Under the pieces are notes generated by a model. The model worked only from the letters and a program-made list of their open reading frames with translations, had not been told where the DNA came from and did no database searches. From positions 1 to 34,154 of the forward strand of contig JAGVSJ010000017.1 of assembly GCA_019720975.1 (NCBI GenBank): DNA of 34,154 nt. Direction: 5' to 3'. A program made the position numbers and the translations under genes. Below are positions 31,559 to 34,154 of the stretch, piece by piece. Origin of the DNA: Candidatus Sysuiplasma superficiale (lineage in GTDB: Archaea; Thermoplasmatota; Thermoplasmata; Sysuiplasmatales; Sysuiplasmataceae). Numbering within the stretch: position 1 is the stretch's first letter; each line of letters starts with the position of its first letter.

Positions 31559-34111
31559 TTGCTGATGGTTGTTGTGGTGCTCTTGGGGATGTTTTCATCC
31601 ATCGGACCACTTCCGCCGATCGCGAAGATCCTCAATCCAGCACAGGGTATTTTTTCGTCTCCTTCGCCTGAGTCTTCCTACTCATATATCCCTGGATCGC
31701 GGAACGTCACGATTGACTATGAAGGCCATACTTATACTGTTTTGGTTTACAGGCAGGAGGACGGTTTCATAGGCATTGCCTCAAACAGCACTGCTGCGGT
31801 ATTTTATGAACAGGGTTACCTTGAGGCTCAATACAGGCTCGAAGAGCTTGATTTATTGAAGAGAACAGCGATAGGAAACCTGTCTGCCGTTGTTGGACCT
31901 TCAACGCTAAGTACCGATCTGCTTATGAGGGAGCTTCAATTTTATAATACAGCAATCCAGGAATACCAGAACATTTCAAAATCATCCTATACCTACCAAT
32001 CCCTCCACGCATTTGTGTCCGGAATTAACGCATATGTAGGGAGCCTAACCTATTCCAGTCTGCCCATACTCTTCAAGATATTGAGTTATAAACCACACAG
32101 ATGGAACATAACAGATGTCCTGGCCGTGCAGCAGCTGTTCCTCTGGGAAAACAGTGCAGGAGGTTTTGATCCTGTATACTTCAACTTTGCATTAACAAAG
32201 ATGCCACAGAACCTGATAAGAGGGATATATCCTTCGTATCCGGCTGGAATTCAACATCCAATCGTTCCATACCTCCTCAATCCATCCGTATACAGTGAGA
32301 GGGGGGACATTTCCAACCTGACGCTATATACCCCCACCTTCAATAATTCCTTCTCGGCCGCATCATCTGAAATGTCTACCATATCATTTTATGAATCGGC
32401 ACAGAAGGGTTATGAACACGCTTCACAATTGTTTACCGGAAATTATGCAGGTCTCAGCATAAATTACACAGTATTCAGGGACTTTGGGAGCAATGACTGG
32501 GCTGTTAACGGGATAAAGACTCACAACACCTCAGCACTGCTGGCAAACGACCCACACCTGACAACCTCAGTCCCTTCCATATGGATGGGTTTTCAGCTAG
32601 TCGCTCCTGGAATGAACGTGATTGGCGTAACATTTCCAGGTTTCCCGGGCATAATTCTTGGCCACAATCCATTTGTTGCATGGGGTGCAACAAATGGCCA
32701 GATTCAACAGACTTATTTCTATGCGGAAGAAACATCGCCAAGCCATCCGTACAGCTATTTCTACAACGGAAGCTGGGTCAGATTCCACATCGAAAACGAG
32801 ACAATAGACGTTAAAGGAACAAGACCATATCACGTCTCAATATACAGGGCACTGAATGGCGTTATTGTACTAAACTCTACCATACCCATAGCCATAGATT
32901 GGACAGGATTCATACCTACGTACGAGATAACGTTCTTCCTCCACATAGATATAACGCACAGTGTACTGCAGTTTAAACAGAACCTTACAGAATACTTCAA
33001 GGTGGCTATACAGAACTGGGCTGTTGCAGATTCAAATGGAAACATAGGCATATTCCCGTTTGGGCTCTATCCCATAATTGACAGGGGTAACCCAAGAGGC
33101 ATTCTGCCAGGTACTGGCCAGTATGGCTGGAACGGTTTTGTTCCGGTGTCTCAACTTCCATACCTATACGATCCGCCCAATGGTTTCGTCTTTTCGGATA
33201 ATCAAATAACTGTTTCACCGAATTATCCATACTACATAGGATGGGATTACGAATCCGGCTACAGGGCCGATGAGGCCTATACACTTTTAAATTCCACCAA
33301 TAGTTTCAATACATACAAGATGGAACAGATACAGCTCAGTGTCCGCGACTTTACAACTGAAATCTTCCTGAAGACGCTTCTGAAATCTATGCAGGAGTAT
33401 GGATTGTCTGACACTAAGGCTTACGACGCACTTTCATCCTGGAACGGCAGTATGACGGTCAATTCAACCGCGGCAACAATTTACTATTACTGGATTATAA
33501 ATTATGTCAACGATTCCTTCATGCCTTATATGCAATACTATGGAATTAACGCGAGTGATGGCTTGCACCGGGTCTCATTTTTCCTTGGAGGCGATGACTA
33601 TTATCATGGTCCACTTATTGAGGATCTTGCCAACTGGACTGTGAGCTATCCGAACGTAAGTTACTTTGACAATCCAGTGACCGGACAGAAAAGAAATGAT
33701 TCACAGGTTATGGTCGAAGCCATAAACCAGACGATATCCTACCTGACAACCAAATACGGAGCGTATTCTGATAGCTGGGCTTGGGGAAACATACACAGGA
33801 GATATCTTTCAAGCTTCTTCGGTATAAACTCAATGAACACTCCGGAAGTCCCAGCTGCCGGCGATGGAAACACCCTTAATGCTGCATATGGAACGATTTC
33901 AGACTTCGGACCGTCATGGAGGCTTGTGGTGAACATGAGCCAACCGGCTAATGCTGTTGGAATATACCCAGGAGGAGTATCAGAAAACCCGTTGTCACCA
34001 TACTACAAGAATACATTTGCCGCCTGGAATGAAGGGATATACTACAAGCTGATAAGCACAGATGCCCCCGAACAGTTCTTTTATCTTTACATCGGGGGCG
34101 ACAATCCGTGA
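31559..34111 (+). CDS. Secreted penicillin-acylase-family Ntn hydrolase
   Basis: An 850-residue precursor with an N-terminal hydrophobic signal or anchor. Family signs: a pro-region with the alpha-chain-like EQGYLEAQYRLEELDLLKR near 84-102, and the autocleavage site G310-S311 in DFGSNDWAVNG, followed by LLANDPHL and later GNIGIFPFG. Ser311 would become the N-terminal nucleophile of the beta chain after cleavage. The family hydrolyses amides (penicillins, acyl-homoserine lactones, acyl peptides). Many N-x-S/T sites indicate surface exposure. The start is uncertain: TTG 31559 gives no positive N-terminal residues. In-frame KIRVVRLIVSLL upstream lacks a standard start codon; CTG 31547 is possible. 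A TATA-like AT-rich stretch lies near 31490-31500. Confidence 0.9.
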   Translation: MLMVVVVLLGMFSSIGPLPPIAKILNPAQGIFSSPSPESSYSYIPGSRNVTIDYEGHTYTVLVYRQEDGFIGIASNSTAAVFYEQGYLEAQYRLEELDLLKRTAIGNLSAVVGPSTLSTDLLMRELQFYNTAIQEYQNISKSSYTYQSLHAFVSGINAYVGSLTYSSLPILFKILSYKPHRWNITDVLAVQQLFLWENSAGGFDPVYFNFALTKMPQNLIRGIYPSYPAGIQHPIVPYLLNPSVYSERGDISNLTLYTPTFNNSFSAASSEMSTISFYESAQKGYEHASQLFTGNYAGLSINYTVFRDFGSNDWAVNGIKTHNTSALLANDPHLTTSVPSIWMGFQLVAPGMNVIGVTFPGFPGIILGHNPFVAWGATNGQIQQTYFYAEETSPSHPYSYFYNGSWVRFHIENETIDVKGTRPYHVSIYRALNGVIVLNSTIPIAIDWTGFIPTYEITFFLHIDITHSVLQFKQNLTEYFKVAIQNWAVADSNGNIGIFPFGLYPIIDRGNPRGILPGTGQYGWNGFVPVSQLPYLYDPPNGFVFSDNQITVSPNYPYYIGWDYESGYRADEAYTLLNSTNSFNTYKMEQIQLSVRDFTTEIFLKTLLKSMQEYGLSDTKAYDALSSWNGSMTVNSTAATIYYYWIINYVNDSFMPYMQYYGINASDGLHRVSFFLGGDDYYHGPLIEDLANWTVSYPNVSYFDNPVTGQKRNDSQVMVEAINQTISYLTTKYGAYSDSWAWGNIHRRYLSSFFGINSMNTPEVPAAGDGNTLNAAYGTISDFGPSWRLVVNMSQPANAVGIYPGGVSENPLSPYYKNTFAAWNEGIYYKLISTDAPEQFFYLYIGGDNP

Positions 34112-34154
34112 ACAGACAGATATGGTACGTCTCCGCCATTATGATCATACTCTC
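34108..34154 (+). CDS. Start of a membrane protein gene, truncated by the window
   Basis: A GTG at 34108 overlaps the acylase stop codon and opens MNRQIWYVSAIMIIL, a basic residue followed by a hydrophobic stretch, running off the window. This overlap suggests co-translation with the acylase gene. Too little is visible for a family. Confidence 0.45.
   Translation, partial: MNRQIWYVSAIMIIL

Noticed and set aside
1-34154. CRISPR array, tRNA or rRNA genes
   Set aside because: No regularly spaced repeats and no GGTTCGAATCC-type T-arm in a cloverleaf context were found on reading either strand.

Overview
The window looks like a chromosomal stretch of a heterotrophic, respiring archaeon of the Thermoplasmatota (Thermoplasmatales-like). 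This is inferred from gene content: a short-loop cytochrome bd-type oxidase, an archaeal KptA with an N-terminal zinc knuckle, DUF1404/DUF2797/DUF1059 proteins, a COG2522-type HTH and a TPP riboswitch. Promoter architecture agrees: TATA-like boxes about 23-30 bases before many start codons imply leaderless mRNAs. GTG, TTG and probably CTG starts are common, so several starts were chosen from TATA or Shine-Dalgarno spacing.

Layout. (1) 1-2.4 kb, minus strand: two polytopic membrane proteins and TatC. (2) 3.1-8.9 kb, plus strand: cydA/cydB-like oxidase, an isovaleryl-CoA-dehydrogenase-like enzyme, a thiolase homologue without the nucleophilic cysteine, and its DUF35 partner. (3) 8.9-15.8 kb: methylenetetrahydrofolate reductase, an ornithine-cyclodeaminase-family enzyme, DUF2797, tRNA 2'-phosphotransferase, an MBL hydrolase, FolD and PurH. 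MetF, FolD and PurH together imply tetrahydrofolate C1 metabolism feeding purine synthesis. (4) 15.8-17.0 kb: gene-poor. (5) 17.0-21.6 kb: a Zn-ribbon/HTH protein, a DUF1059 miniprotein with a CTG start under a palindromic promoter, a Gfo/Idh oxidoreductase, and a tightly overlapping operon of cupin, 2-epi-5-epi-valiolone-synthase-like cyclase and ROK kinase. (6) 22.0-23.9 kb: two decayed secreted-protein genes. (7) 24.0-27.8 kb: TPP riboswitch and thiBPQ thiamine ABC transporter. (8) 28.1-29.9 kb: ZIP metal transporter divergent from an HTH regulator with a predicted ferritin-like C-terminal domain, with two identical-pattern palindromes 22 bp apart between them. (9) 30.2-31.4 kb: a broken tnpB (IS1341-like). 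(10) 31.5-34.1 kb: a secreted penicillin-acylase-family Ntn hydrolase and the start of another gene.

The best candidates for something undescribed are the ferritin-like-domain regulator/ZIP module, the archaeal cyclitol-type operon, and the cysteine-less thiolase/DUF35 pair beside an acyl-CoA dehydrogenase. All function calls come from reading motifs; no database search was run.
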